A stretch of DNA of 11,934 bases from assembly GCA_003158355.1 (NCBI GenBank), contig PMIV01000276.1:1-11934 (forward strand), written 5' to 3'. Source of the stretch: Anaerolineaceae bacterium (GTDB lineage: Bacteria; Chloroflexota; Anaerolineae; Anaerolineales; Anaerolineaceae). The position numbers were made by a program, and so were the translations under genes. Positions 1 to 6,415 of the stretch are shown one piece after another. Below the pieces are notes generated by a model. It was not told the origin of the DNA. It ran no database searches and saw only the letters and a list, made by a program, of their open reading frames with translations. Position 1 is the stretch's first letter. Each line of letters begins with the position of its first letter.

Positions 1-67
1 CCAGAGTGGGTTGGATCTTTTCCAGAAAATAAGCAGGCTGATCGGTGTGGAATAACTTTAATATCAC
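1..67 (-). CDS. 5' end of an unidentified gene, cut by the window edge
   Basis: A minus-strand frame opens with GTG at 67 and stays open to the window edge, giving 22 codons that start (M)ILKLFHTDQPAYFLEKI. An AAGGA Shine-Dalgarno lies eight bases before the GTG, which is why I prefer this start. The gene begins 36 bp after the stop of the phospholipase-like gene on the same strand, so it could be the next gene of that transcript. The fragment is too short to assign to a family. A competing plus-strand frame is open over the same bases but has no start, so the call rests on the ribosome-binding site and the gene order. Confidence 0.45.
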   Translation of the reverse strand, partial: MILKLFHTDQPAYFLEKIQPTL

Positions 68-103
68 TTATTTAGTCCTTGATCATTGGCAGTCATTTGG
101 CAA

Positions 104-889
104 TTACTGGCTATGGTCGTTATTGAGCGGCAAGTCTCCGAGCGGAGGCAAAAAGGCCTCTGTCTCCGTTGAAGAAAGCAGCAAAGTAGCCGATGTAAGC
201 GCGGATGGAGGGGGACAAGCCGGCAACAGACGCAGAATCTTTACCAGACAGTCGCAGGTCTCTTCGACATAGCGTTTCATAGAGGCTTCATTTAAATATG
301 GAAATAGACGATCCAACTGCCAATGTGGTGAGGGTTGGCTGTAAAACGTGCGGATAAACTGCATCTGCTGTTCGAAGGCAGACTGTTTTACAAAAGGCAA
401 GGGAGATAGTGGAATTGGCTGTGAAAGAAAGACTTGCCAGAACAAACTTTCGGGATGGCTGCGCACAAAAAGTTGGTCCAGACCATACCAATCTTCTTTG
501 ATGATATCCCAGGCCTTCGCCTCTGAGTGAATGGCAAACAATTCCGCGTAACATTGCCGTGAAGGTTTGCCAATTTTATTTGACCAGAGCCGATCACTGA
601 CCAGATGAACAAAATAGCCCAGTAAAAAGCTATAAGTGGCCGGGTTTTGGCGGCGGTTGCAGGGTTGTAAATACTGGCGATAGAAGATCAGATCCTGAAC
701 ATTATTTTCATTACTTCCGGCAGAAAGGAAGTGCGAAATCTCTTTGGGTGGATCGAATACTGTCCAATTGGCATTGGGGAGTCCGGAATCGGGCGCAAGG
801 TTGCCAAATGTGAAAGCAGTCCGATCGACCTCGGTGAGATGGTTCAACAGTAATTCAGCAATACGTAAGTGGCTTACCCATGAACCCAT
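104..889 (-). CDS. Zinc-dependent phospholipase C-like protein
   Basis: This 261-residue protein resembles the zinc-dependent phospholipase C / S1-P1 nuclease-like fold (Zn_dep_PLPC family). Family-type elements appear in order: HLRIAE near the N-terminus (His7), GNLAPDSG (Asp34), SHFL (His53) and HLVSD (His95, Asp99, the HxxxD metal pair), then a WYGLDQLF segment around residues 134-141. There is no signal peptide, unlike secreted clostridial or Bacillus phospholipase C, so the protein is probably cytoplasmic. Its substrate is unknown and phospholipase activity is not established. It lies 61 bp after the histidine kinase on the same strand. No Shine-Dalgarno precedes the ATG, but TAAAAT sits six bases upstream, so the mRNA may be leaderless. 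The family assignment is fairly sure; the activity is not. Confidence 0.75.
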   Translation of the reverse strand: MGSWVSHLRIAELLLNHLTEVDRTAFTFGNLAPDSGLPNANWTVFDPPKEISHFLSAGSNENNVQDLIFYRQYLQPCNRRQNPATYSFLLGYFVHLVSDRLWSNKIGKPSRQCYAELFAIHSEAKAWDIIKEDWYGLDQLFVRSHPESLFWQVFLSQPIPLSPLPFVKQSAFEQQMQFIRTFYSQPSPHWQLDRLFPYLNEASMKRYVEETCDCLVKILRLLPACPPPSALTSATLLLSSTETEAFLPPLGDLPLNNDHSQ

Positions 890-895
890 TCAGCA

Positions 896-901
896 ATTTT
901 A
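896..901 (-). promoter_or_regulatory. Possible -10 element for a leaderless PLC-like mRNA
   Basis: TAAAAT on the minus strand ends exactly six bases before the ATG at 889, which puts the predicted transcription start on the A of the start codon. No Shine-Dalgarno is present. No convincing -35 is seen, so this is a weak call supported mainly by the same spacing at two other genes here. Confidence 0.35.
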
Positions 902-932
902 CACCGAAAGAATGTCTTGGAAGGCGATTAGA

Positions 933-947
933 AAAGCAAACCGCTTT
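933..947 (-). terminator. Short hairpin after the histidine kinase gene
   Basis: AAAGC and GCTTT form a perfect 5-bp stem with a 5-base loop just after the histidine kinase stop. On the minus strand the stem runs into TTTTCT. It is small for an intrinsic terminator and may only reduce read-through into the PLC-like gene. Confidence 0.25.
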
Positions 948-950
948 ATT

Positions 951-2312
951 TTAGCTTTCAACTAAAGGAAAATAAACTCTAAAAGTAGTTCCCTGGCCTG
1001 GTTGGGATTCGACCTCAATTTTCCCGCCGTGTTTTTCCGTGATCCATCTGGCAATGGAAAGGCCAAGACCAAAACCCGAAGTAGCTGTATGCTGCCGTGA
1101 TTTATCTCCCCGATAAAACCGTTCGAAAATATGAGGCAGATCATCCGGCGAAATTCCGGGACCTGAATCTTTTACTGAAAATACTGCCTGCCCGTTTTCT
1201 TTTTGCAGTTTTACTTCGACAAGTCCCTTTTTAGGAGTGTAAGTAATGGCGTTGCTGATAAGGTTGAGAAAAACTTGTTTGATCCGATCTTGATCCCCAT
1301 TAATGATGACCTGATCAATCGAGACAAGCTCCAATTTCACTTTTCCCCTGGCGAGAACCACCATTTGTTGCATCACCTCTACAAGTACGGAACCCAGGTC
1401 GACTTTAACAAAATCCAGAGAGAGGCTTCCCGATTCTGCCTGGTTTAGCAGCAGCAGATCTCCCACCATGCGGGTAAGACGGTCGACTTCGCTATCAATT
1501 CCCACCATGGATTCTTCATCCACGCCAAATTTACGAATGATGCCAATATTCCCTTTGATCACAGTCAATGGAGTTCTTAATTCATGGCTTACATCGGCTA
1601 AAAAGCGCTGTTGGGAACCAAATAGTTTTTCCAGCCGCTCTAGAGTTTTATTAAATGCCAAAACTAACCGGCCTACTTCATCATCGTGGAAATCTTGAGT
1701 CGGAATTCGGCGGGAAAGATCATCAGCACTGGTGATCTGGGTAGCGATATTCGTCATGGTCGTCAGTGGTGAAAGCGCTCTCTTTGTGACAAACCAGGAA
1801 ACCACAAAAGTAACTACCATAGCAACTATAGTTAAATAGATCAAAATATTTGATAGGGTTTTTTGGATCATGTCCATCAGGCTGAGGTTGACTCCCACCT
1901 GAAGGATTCCAGCCGGACCGCGCAAGGATGTAAGCGGCGTCGTGAGCACGCGCAAATGAAGATTTTCGACGGTTGCAGTCGAAAAGTTGGTAGAGCCGCT
2001 TGCCCAGGCATTTTGGTCCAAGGCATCTTTCCAATCTGTTGGACGGGAGATTTGCAGCTCTTGATTGGTGCCCCAAACCTGGATCAAGATATTGGCGGTG
2101 GGTTCGTAATTGGAAATGGAGCGCGGGTCGAACTGCTCCCCGGAATTGATCTTTAACAATGAGACCAGATCAGAACTGGTTTTCTGTAAGGTTGAATCAA
2201 TATTATTGATTAATACCAGACTCACCAACCCATAAACTAAACCGCCGAAGAGCAAAAGGATGCTCCCCAGCAGTATAGTGTAAAGCAAGGTGAACCGGAC
2301 ATGCAACGACAT
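951..2312 (-). CDS. Sensor histidine kinase of a two-component system
   Basis: This 453-residue membrane kinase should autophosphorylate and pass the phosphate to the response regulator encoded just upstream. An N-terminal membrane helix (about residues 8-37) is followed by an external sensor region of roughly 115 residues, a second helix (about 155-176) and a HAMP linker (about 177-230). The H-box is FLADVSHELRTPL with the phosphoacceptor His243. The ATPase domain shows the N-box (NLISNA, 350-355), G1 (DSGPGI, 382-387), F-box (FERFY, 396-400) and G2 (GFGLGL, 413-418), so all catalytic motifs are intact. The gene starts 12 bp after the regulator's stop without a clear Shine-Dalgarno, which suggests translational coupling. 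The architecture is of the classic OmpR-partner type. The signal sensed cannot be deduced. Confidence 0.93.
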   Translation of the reverse strand: MSLHVRFTLLYTILLGSILLLFGGLVYGLVSLVLINNIDSTLQKTSSDLVSLLKINSGEQFDPRSISNYEPTANILIQVWGTNQELQISRPTDWKDALDQNAWASGSTNFSTATVENLHLRVLTTPLTSLRGPAGILQVGVNLSLMDMIQKTLSNILIYLTIVAMVVTFVVSWFVTKRALSPLTTMTNIATQITSADDLSRRIPTQDFHDDEVGRLVLAFNKTLERLEKLFGSQQRFLADVSHELRTPLTVIKGNIGIIRKFGVDEESMVGIDSEVDRLTRMVGDLLLLNQAESGSLSLDFVKVDLGSVLVEVMQQMVVLARGKVKLELVSIDQVIINGDQDRIKQVFLNLISNAITYTPKKGLVEVKLQKENGQAVFSVKDSGPGISPDDLPHIFERFYRGDKSRQHTATSGFGLGLSIARWITEKHGGKIEVESQPGQGTTFRVYFPLVES

Positions 2313-2324
2313 GATTGAGGGATT

Positions 2325-3002
2325 TTACCCCACTTCACGTAAAACGTATCCGACACTGCGTACTGTGTGGATCAGACGGGATTCTCCCTGGGATTCTAAT
2401 TTTTGACGCAAGTAGCGAATGTAAACATCCAAAACATTGCTCTCTCCGCCAAAATCGTAACCCCAAACGCGGTCAAAGATCAATTCACGGGTAAGTACCT
2501 GTCGTGGGTGCCGCATAAAAAGCTCCAGCAGGTCATATTCCTTGGCAGTCAACATGATCACGCGGTTAATGCGGGTAGCTTGACGTGTGGATGTGTCCAG
2601 GCTGAGGTCTCCAAAAGTTAACACGGGCGCACGTTCCACCTGTGTTCGGCGCAGCAATGCCCGCACCCGGGCCAGCAATTCATCCAGTTCAAATGGTTTT
2701 ACCATGTAATCATCAGCACCGGCATCCAGACCATGAATACGGTCTTCAAGAGCTTCTTTTGCGGTAAGCATCAAAATGGGGACTGAACCAATTTCCCGCA
2801 GGCGCCGGCAGACTTCCAAACCATCCATTCCCGGCAGCATCCAATCCAAAACTACCAGATCGGGGTGATTGTCTCTGTGCAGATTTAAGCCACTTTCGCC
2901 ATCCAAGGCTGTGTCTACCTGGTAACCTTCGTAAACCAGAGCCCGGCGTAAAACTTTCGAAATCCCCTCGTCGTCTTCAATGATCAAGATTCGTTCTTTC
3001 AT
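2325..3002 (-). CDS. OmpR/PhoB-family response regulator
   Basis: The 225-residue protein has an N-terminal receiver domain (about 1-118) with the acidic pocket at Asp10/Asp11, the phosphoacceptor Asp53 in [12 protein letters not shown], Thr80 and Lys102, all intact. The C-terminal half (about 126-223) is a winged-helix DNA-binding domain with the typical ending [10 protein letters not shown]. Phosphorylation by the adjacent kinase should drive dimerisation and binding to direct-repeat or palindromic sites. The ATG has a full AGGAGG three bases upstream. Regulator and kinase form an operon with only 12 bp between them. A 14-bp palindrome in the upstream divergent region is a plausible autoregulatory site. 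The target regulon is unknown. Confidence 0.95.
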   Translation of the reverse strand: MKERILIIEDDEGISKVLRRALVYEGYQVDTALDGESGLNLHRDNHPDLVVLDWMLPGMDGLEVCRRLREIGSVPILMLTAKEALEDRIHGLDAGADDYMVKPFELDELLARVRALLRRTQVERAPVLTFGDLSLDTSTRQATRINRVIMLTAKEYDLLELFMRHPRQVLTRELIFDRVWGYDFGGESNVLDVYIRYLRQKLESQGESRLIHTVRSVGYVLREVG

Positions 3003-3036
3003 ACGCCTCCTGGAAGAGAATCATTTAACAGTGTCT

Positions 3037-3042
3037 ATATTA
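3037..3042 (-). promoter_or_regulatory. Possible -10 element for the two-component operon
   Basis: TAATAT on the minus strand lies about 35 bases before the regulator's ATG, leaving room for a short leader with AGGAGG. The only -35 candidate (TTAAGA, spacing 18) falls inside the 14-bp palindrome and is weak, as expected of an activator-dependent promoter. Confidence 0.35.
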
Positions 3043-3052
3043 TTGCACATTT

Positions 3053-3066
3053 TTAAGAATTCTTAA
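3053..3066. promoter_or_regulatory. 14-bp perfect palindrome, possible operator
   Basis: TTAAGAATTCTTAA is a perfect inverted repeat in the 127-bp divergent region between the response regulator and RNase D. It overlaps the weak -35 region of the regulator promoter and lies about 50 bp upstream of the RNase D -10. The two TTCTTAA half-sites suggest a dimeric transcription factor, possibly the adjacent OmpR-type regulator. Binding is inferred. Confidence 0.4.
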
Positions 3067-3117
3067 TGTTTTTTTCCAACCAATTTTTTGCATTCTGAAG
3101 AGATAACTGATAGGCAG

Positions 3118-3123
3118 TATAAT
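3118..3123 (+). promoter_or_regulatory. Consensus -10 (TATAAT) for leaderless RNase D
   Basis: A perfect TATAAT is followed by exactly six bases and then the ATG at 3130, so transcription should start on or beside the start codon. The best -35 with 17-bp spacing is CTGAAG (3 of 6 matches). No Shine-Dalgarno exists for the ATG. Confidence 0.55.
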
Positions 3124-3129
3124 TTGACC

Positions 3130-4272
3130 ATGTTAGCAAATCAAATCACAGCATTGCATTATATTGATACGCCTGAATCGTTGAGTGAATGTAGCCGTAT
3201 TCTTTTGGAATTTCCCTCGCTTTCTGTAGATACTGAGTCAAACAGCCTTTATGTCTATCGCGAACAGGTGTGTCTCATACAGATTTCAACGACAGATTCA
3301 GATTATCTGATCGATCCTCTGGCATTGAAAGACCTTTCATCTCTGGCTCCCATATTTGCCAATCCCAAACAGGAAAAGATCTTCCATGCTGCTGAATACG
3401 ATATTATTTGTTTAAGACGTGATTATGGTTTTGAGTTCTCGAATATATTCGACACGATGGTCGCTGCCAGGATCCTGGGTGAACCTGCCGTTGGCCTGGC
3501 TTCGCTTTTATCCTCCCGATTGGGAATTACGGTTGAAAAAAAATATCAACGCGCCAATTGGGGGATCCGTCCGCTTTCCCAAGCCATGTTGGATTACGGC
3601 AGGCAAGACAGCCATTATCTTTATTCATTACGGGTCATCCTTGAAAATGAGCTTAAAGAGAAGGATCTCTGGAACCTGGCTCTGGAGGATTTTCGGTTAG
3701 GCTGCGAGGTAGGTGCTAACCCTCAGACCCCTGCCCCGGCCACTTTTTGGAAGGTAGCCGGTTCAAACGAGATTTCTCCTAATGAAGCAGCCATCTTACA
3801 AGCTTTATGCGATTTTAGAGAAGTGCAAGCCTGTAAACAAAACGTTCCTCCCTTTAAGATACTTTCTAATGAGGTGTTAGTACTTTTAGCTAAAGAGCCG
3901 CCTGCTCAGGCGGCAGACCTGGTGAATTATCGCGGCGTTACCCCGCATTTGGTTGAACGCTTTGGTAATGGCCTGTTTCAGGCAATTCAACACGGCAAAG
4001 CTTTTGGACCTTTATTTCGGCCAAACAAAATCCGTCCGGATGACCGGTTTCTACGCCGTTATGACGCCCTTAAAGAATGGCGAAAATTAAAAGGAAAAGA
4101 ATTAAAAGTTGAATCAGACGTTGTTTTACCACGGGAGTTTTTGGAGCAAATTGCTGCAGAAAACCCGGTAACGATGCAAAGTTTGCACATCCTCATGGCA
4201 AGGATTCCCTGGCGTTACCAACATTTTTCCAAAGAGATTTTTTCTGTTTTACGAAAACAGGAAGTGGAATGA
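3130..4272 (+). CDS. rnd: Ribonuclease D (DEDD 3'-5' exoribonuclease with HRDC domains)
   Basis: This 380-residue protein should trim tRNA and other small RNA 3' ends with two metal ions. The DEDDy catalytic set is complete: Asp34 and Glu36 in VDTES, His86 and Asp91 in FHAAEYD, Asp108 in FDTMVAA, and Tyr156/Asp160 in DYGRQD. Two HRDC-like modules follow (about 218-290 and 305-375), which is normal RNase D architecture and length. A longer frame begins with TTG at 3088, but I chose the ATG at 3130: a perfect TATAAT lies six bases before it and would sit inside the longer version. The gene ends about 145 bp before a tRNA-Ser. A frame-shifted coding remnant overlaps its 3' end. Confidence 0.92.
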   Translation: MLANQITALHYIDTPESLSECSRILLEFPSLSVDTESNSLYVYREQVCLIQISTTDSDYLIDPLALKDLSSLAPIFANPKQEKIFHAAEYDIICLRRDYGFEFSNIFDTMVAARILGEPAVGLASLLSSRLGITVEKKYQRANWGIRPLSQAMLDYGRQDSHYLYSLRVILENELKEKDLWNLALEDFRLGCEVGANPQTPAPATFWKVAGSNEISPNEAAILQALCDFREVQACKQNVPPFKILSNEVLVLLAKEPPAQAADLVNYRGVTPHLVERFGNGLFQAIQHGKAFGPLFRPNKIRPDDRFLRRYDALKEWRKLKGKELKVESDVVLPREFLEQIAAENPVTMQSLHILMARIPWRYQHFSKEIFSVLRKQEVE

Positions 4273-4390
4273 AGATCTAATTTGGTGGAGCAATGCAAAC
4301 TTTAAACGGATCACATTTGAGCAAAAATTAAAGGAAGAAAAAATCGCGCCGGTCAAATATCCGCTCTGGCAGGAAACAGTCGAGATTTAA
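4262..4390 (+). pseudogene. Orphan C-terminal coding remnant after rnd
   Basis: A reading frame different from rnd is open from 4172 to a TAA at 4388-4390, yet it contains no ATG, GTG or TTG codon. The part beyond the rnd stop translates into a protein-like mix with WWSNANFKRITFEQKL and later PVKYPLWQETVEI, rich in Lys, Glu and aromatic residues. This looks like the tail of a gene whose beginning has been lost, or a frameshifted extension of rnd, although rnd already has a full-length C-terminus. I do not recognise the family. It could also be chance, because a 120-base open frame is not rare. Confidence 0.3.
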
Positions 4391-4400
4391 GATTTTCGGG

Positions 4401-4406
4401 TATAAT
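4401..4406 (+). promoter_or_regulatory. -10 element (TATAAT) of the tRNA-Ser gene
   Basis: A consensus TATAAT lies 10 bases before the first base of the mature tRNA, giving a very short 5' leader for RNase P to remove. No good -35 is seen at the usual distance. Confidence 0.55.
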
Positions 4407-4416
4407 CTGGGCGTTC

Positions 4417-4554
<138 letters not shown>

Positions 4555-4578
4555 AATTATCTTTTCGTGAGGGCAGGC

Positions 4579-4636
4579 CCTCTCCGCCAATGATTAACCC
4601 GTGAGAAGTTGTTCGATTTGCTTCTTACGGTTTTTT
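4579..4636 (+). repeat. Direct repeat copy 2: tRNA-Ser 3'-end remnant plus terminator
   Basis: This second copy of the 58-bp unit starts with CCTCTCCGCCA, identical to the tRNA acceptor 3' strand, discriminator and CCA. Just before it, GAGGGCAGGCCCTC resembles a collapsed T arm (GAGGG and CCCTC with the loop lost). The rest of a tRNA is absent. It is therefore a tRNA remnant, either from unequal duplication or as an integration scar. Confidence 0.8.
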
Positions 4637-4638
4637 TT
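4599..4638 (+). terminator. Intrinsic terminator (second copy)
   Basis: CCGTGAGAAG pairs with CTTCTTACGG over ten positions with one G-T pair, followed by eight T. It is stronger than the first copy and lies just before the convergent TauE/SafE gene, so it would protect that gene from tRNA and rnd read-through. Confidence 0.8.
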
Positions 4639-4645
4639 ATGTCTT

Positions 4646-5407
4646 CTACTGAAAAAAATAATAAATTGAAACGGCCAGACCAATCACTACCACCAGCCAG
4701 CGCAACACTTTTGCACTGATTTTGCCTGCCAGTTTACCCCCCAGTGCGCCGCCCGCTAGTGCAAATACCGCCATCAAAGCAGCCACCCCCCAGTTGACTT
4801 TACCGGAAAAAATGAAAAAGACTGCCGCGGCAATATTGGTTGCCAGAGCCAGGATTTGCTTGAGTGCGTTTAGCCGGGGAAGCGAATCGTTGATAAAAAT
4901 GCCCAACACTGCCAGAAAAATAACACTTAACCCTGCTCCGAAATAACCCCCATAGACGGCTGCTGCCAGCACTGCCAAAATGCTCGCAATCTCTAAGCCC
5001 AACTTCAATTGAACGGAAGGGTTCTTCCGGTTCAACCAGTTGCGCACGGGGTCCCCCAGAGCCAACAAGAGTGAAGCCAACAAGATTAGATACGGAACCA
5101 ACCCGCGGAAAAGCTTTTCGCCGGATTGCAGGAGCAAGTATCCTCCGGCAACTCCCCCCAGAACCGCTGCAGGGAAATAAAGCCATAGGCGGTTTTTTTG
5201 GTTTCTGATCTCTTTCCATTGAGCCAGGGTGGCGCCAAAATATCCCGGGCACAGGGCCACTGTGTTGGTGATGTTTGCTACCACGGCAGGGATGCCCACA
5301 AAAGTCAGCAGCGGAAAAGTGATGAGGGTGCCCCCGCCGGCAAGAGCATTCACTCCCCCGGCTAAAAAAGCTCCTATTCCAATAAGTACATACTGCCAGA
5401 AAACCAT
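4646..5407 (-). CDS. TauE/SafE-family membrane transporter (sulfite/anion exporter-like)
   Basis: The 253-residue protein is almost entirely hydrophobic, with roughly seven or eight membrane helices. It starts with the family-type segment GIGAFLAGGVNALAGGGTL followed by FPLL and NTVAL. A second glycine-rich half has YGGYFGAGLSVIFL near residues 153-166, matching the two-repeat design of TauE/SafE (formerly DUF81) proteins. The family exports organosulfur or other small anions. The substrate here cannot be told, because no sulfur-metabolism gene is adjacent. Length is normal. The ATG has AAGGA eight bases upstream and a TATACT further up. The gene is convergent with the tRNA-Ser unit and downstream of the SWIM gene, from which it is separated by a strong hairpin. 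Confidence 0.88.
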   Translation of the reverse strand: MVFWQYVLIGIGAFLAGGVNALAGGGTLITFPLLTFVGIPAVVANITNTVALCPGYFGATLAQWKEIRNQKNRLWLYFPAAVLGGVAGGYLLLQSGEKLFRGLVPYLILLASLLLALGDPVRNWLNRKNPSVQLKLGLEIASILAVLAAAVYGGYFGAGLSVIFLAVLGIFINDSLPRLNALKQILALATNIAAAVFFIFSGKVNWGVAALMAVFALAGGALGGKLAGKISAKVLRWLVVVIGLAVSIYYFFQ

Positions 5408-5427
5408 CTAATCAGTCCTTTTGGGCT

Positions 5428-5433
5428 AGTATA
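5428..5433 (-). promoter_or_regulatory. Possible -10 element of the TauE/SafE gene
   Basis: TATACT on the minus strand lies about 20 bases before the ATG, just upstream of the AAGGA site. The -35 is unclear. The hairpin between the SWIM gene and this gene makes a separate promoter likely. Confidence 0.35.
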
Positions 5434-5479
5434 ACCTACATAGCAAAATTGATTGGAATATATCCCAATGTTTAAACAC

Positions 5480-5521
5480 AAACCACCCTTTCCAGAGAGA
5501 AGATCTCTGGTCGGGTGGTTT
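5480..5521 (-). terminator. Two-part hairpin, likely terminator of the SWIM gene
   Basis: AAACCACCC (5480-5488) pairs with GGGTGGTTT (5513-5521). Inside it CCAGAGA pairs with TCTCTGG around a 5-base loop, with a 3-base internal loop on each side. This 16-bp stem starts 24 bp after the SWIM gene's stop. On the minus strand it is followed by GTGTTTAAAC, a poor T-tract, so it may act in both directions or as a transcript-end stabiliser. Confidence 0.6.
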
Positions 5522-5544
5522 AATTGAGATCAATTGCTTGTTTA

Positions 5545-5793
5545 TTACTCAGCAACTACTGGTTCGGCGATGACCATTTTCTCGAGGATATTTTCCAAAG
5601 CCATTGTGTGTACGCAGCGGCCATGTAAAGAGAAGAATTCGCAATCGCATTTCCATTTGCCATCAGCATAAGAAACGTAATGAGAATTGTTGTCGCCTTT
5701 TACGGCAACGCTAAAGCTATTGAATTGGAAGCGATCTCGCTCCTGGGCATATCGTTTTGCTTTTTCAATTTTTCCGATCAAACTGTAATCCAT
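5545..5793 (-). CDS. Small SWIM zinc-finger protein
   Basis: This 82-residue protein is little more than one SWIM finger: Cys49-x-Cys51, eight residues, then Cys60-x-His62 (CDCEFFSLHGRCVH), which should hold one zinc ion. A basic N-terminal helix (KIEKAKRYAQERDRF) and a beta segment (HYVSYADGKWKC) precede it, and a short helix follows. SWIM domains bind DNA or protein partners; the role of stand-alone small versions is unknown. A longer frame begins at 5829, but that start lies at the base of a terminator. The ATG at 5793 has AAGGAG nine bases upstream, so I use it. The gene has its own promoter, a leader peptide and a terminator in its leader, and a hairpin after its stop, so it looks like an independently controlled single-gene unit. 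Confidence 0.88.
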   Translation of the reverse strand: MDYSLIGKIEKAKRYAQERDRFQFNSFSVAVKGDNNSHYVSYADGKWKCDCEFFSLHGRCVHTMALENILEKMVIAEPVVAE

Positions 5794-5823
5794 GGCACCT
5801 GTCTCCTTAACTTTATTTTTTGG

Positions 5824-5857
5824 AAACAAAAAGGCACGCAGACATATTGCGTGCCTT
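5824..5857 (-). terminator. Intrinsic terminator/attenuator in the SWIM gene leader
   Basis: On the minus strand AAGGCACGCA and TGCGTGCCTT form a perfect 10-bp stem with a 7-base loop, followed by TTTTTGTTT. It lies between a good promoter (5926-5954) and the SWIM start codon (5793), and its stem begins within the stop codon of a 14-codon leader ORF. It should stop most transcripts before the SWIM gene unless read-through is controlled. It may also serve as the 3' end of read-through from the acetyltransferase gene. Confidence 0.8.
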
Positions 5858-5900
5858 AGTCACTCAGAGAACCGATTTGATAAAAAATCAATACTCGCAT
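5856..5900 (-). CDS. Putative 14-residue leader peptide before the SWIM gene
   Basis: ATG at 5900 opens the frame MRVLIFYQIGSLSD and stops at TAA, which overlaps the first bases of the attenuator stem. GAGGT lies nine bases before the ATG, and the predicted transcription start is about 19 bases upstream, so the 5' leader has proper spacing. The peptide is hydrophobic in the middle but shows no run of one amino acid that would name an inducer. Its placement (promoter, ribosome site, short ORF, terminator, structural gene) is that of a classical attenuation leader. Chance is possible at this length. Confidence 0.45.
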   Translation of the reverse strand: MRVLIFYQIGSLSD

Positions 5901-5925
5901 AGTGGAGTTACCTCGATATGGTTTC

Positions 5926-5954
5926 ATGATAGCCCAGCCTAACCGGAAAGTCAA
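5926..5954 (-). promoter_or_regulatory. Sigma-70-type promoter for the SWIM gene leader
   Basis: On the minus strand TTGACT (5949-5954) and TATCAT (5926-5931) are separated by exactly 17 bp, a strong match to consensus. The TGA inside the -35 hexamer is the stop codon of the acetyltransferase gene. Transcription would start near 5919 and produce a leader of about 125 bases. Confidence 0.75.
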
Positions 5955-6409
5955 TCATTTTTAAGGTTAATTTTTTCCATGATCAGGGCGTCTTCACCGT
6001 CAGAATAATAGGCATTCCAAACCTCAAAAAACTTATATCCAAGGTCTGCATATAACTTTTGCGCTTCCAAATTTGAACGGCGCACAGAAAGTCGTATCGA
6101 CGGTATATTCATTATTTGTTCACAGGCAACCATCAATGCTCTGGCAATTCCCCTGCGGCGGTATTCTGGTCTGACGCCGATGGTGGTGATCCAGCCAATT
6201 CCTTCAGATTTGTGGTAATCCCCGCCGATAAAGCCTGCCATCGTTCCATCAATCTCTACTTTTAAACGCACGATCCCGGGCAGTATTAATACTGACACCA
6301 GTTCAAGTAACGGCCATTGGTCTTTCTCAAAACAAATCCGATCTAAATCTCTTAATTGGTTTAGATCTGAGAGAGTCGCTTGTGTAATTGAAAATTCTTC
6401 GGAATTCAT
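5951..6409 (-). CDS. GNAT-family N-acetyltransferase (RimI-like)
   Basis: The 152-residue protein should transfer an acetyl group from acetyl-CoA to an amine, possibly a protein N-terminus. The acetyl-CoA-binding motif A is VRPEYRRRGIARAL (about 79-92), preceded by a beta strand with TTIGV. The RimI-like NLEAQKLYADLGYKF segment (about 113-127) contains the Asn and Tyr typical of the family. The first 55 residues are ordinary GNAT N-terminus. An ATG two codons earlier (6415) is possible. I choose 6409 because TATAAA lies exactly six bases before it and neither ATG has a Shine-Dalgarno. The substrate cannot be named. A hairpin separates it from the upstream slipin gene. Confidence 0.88.
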   Translation of the reverse strand: MNSEEFSITQATLSDLNQLRDLDRICFEKDQWPLLELVSVLILPGIVRLKVEIDGTMAGFIGGDYHKSEGIGWITTIGVRPEYRRRGIARALMVACEQIMNIPSIRLSVRRSNLEAQKLYADLGYKFFEVWNAYYSDGEDALIMEKINLKND

Positions 6410-6415
6410 TGTCAT

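Noticed and set aside
3088..3129. Longer RNase D starting at TTG 3088
   Set aside because: The extra 14 residues contain the TATAAT promoter element, and the ATG at 3130 fits the usual RNase D N-terminus.
4800..5252. 150-residue minus-strand frame inside the TauE/SafE gene
   Set aside because: It is a shadow of the real gene in another frame; the TauE frame has clear membrane helices and family motifs, whereas this one has low-complexity Gly/Ser/Arg content.
5794..5829. Longer SWIM protein starting at 5829
   Set aside because: That start lies in the T-tract of the leader terminator and has no Shine-Dalgarno; ATG 5793 has AAGGAG at ideal spacing.
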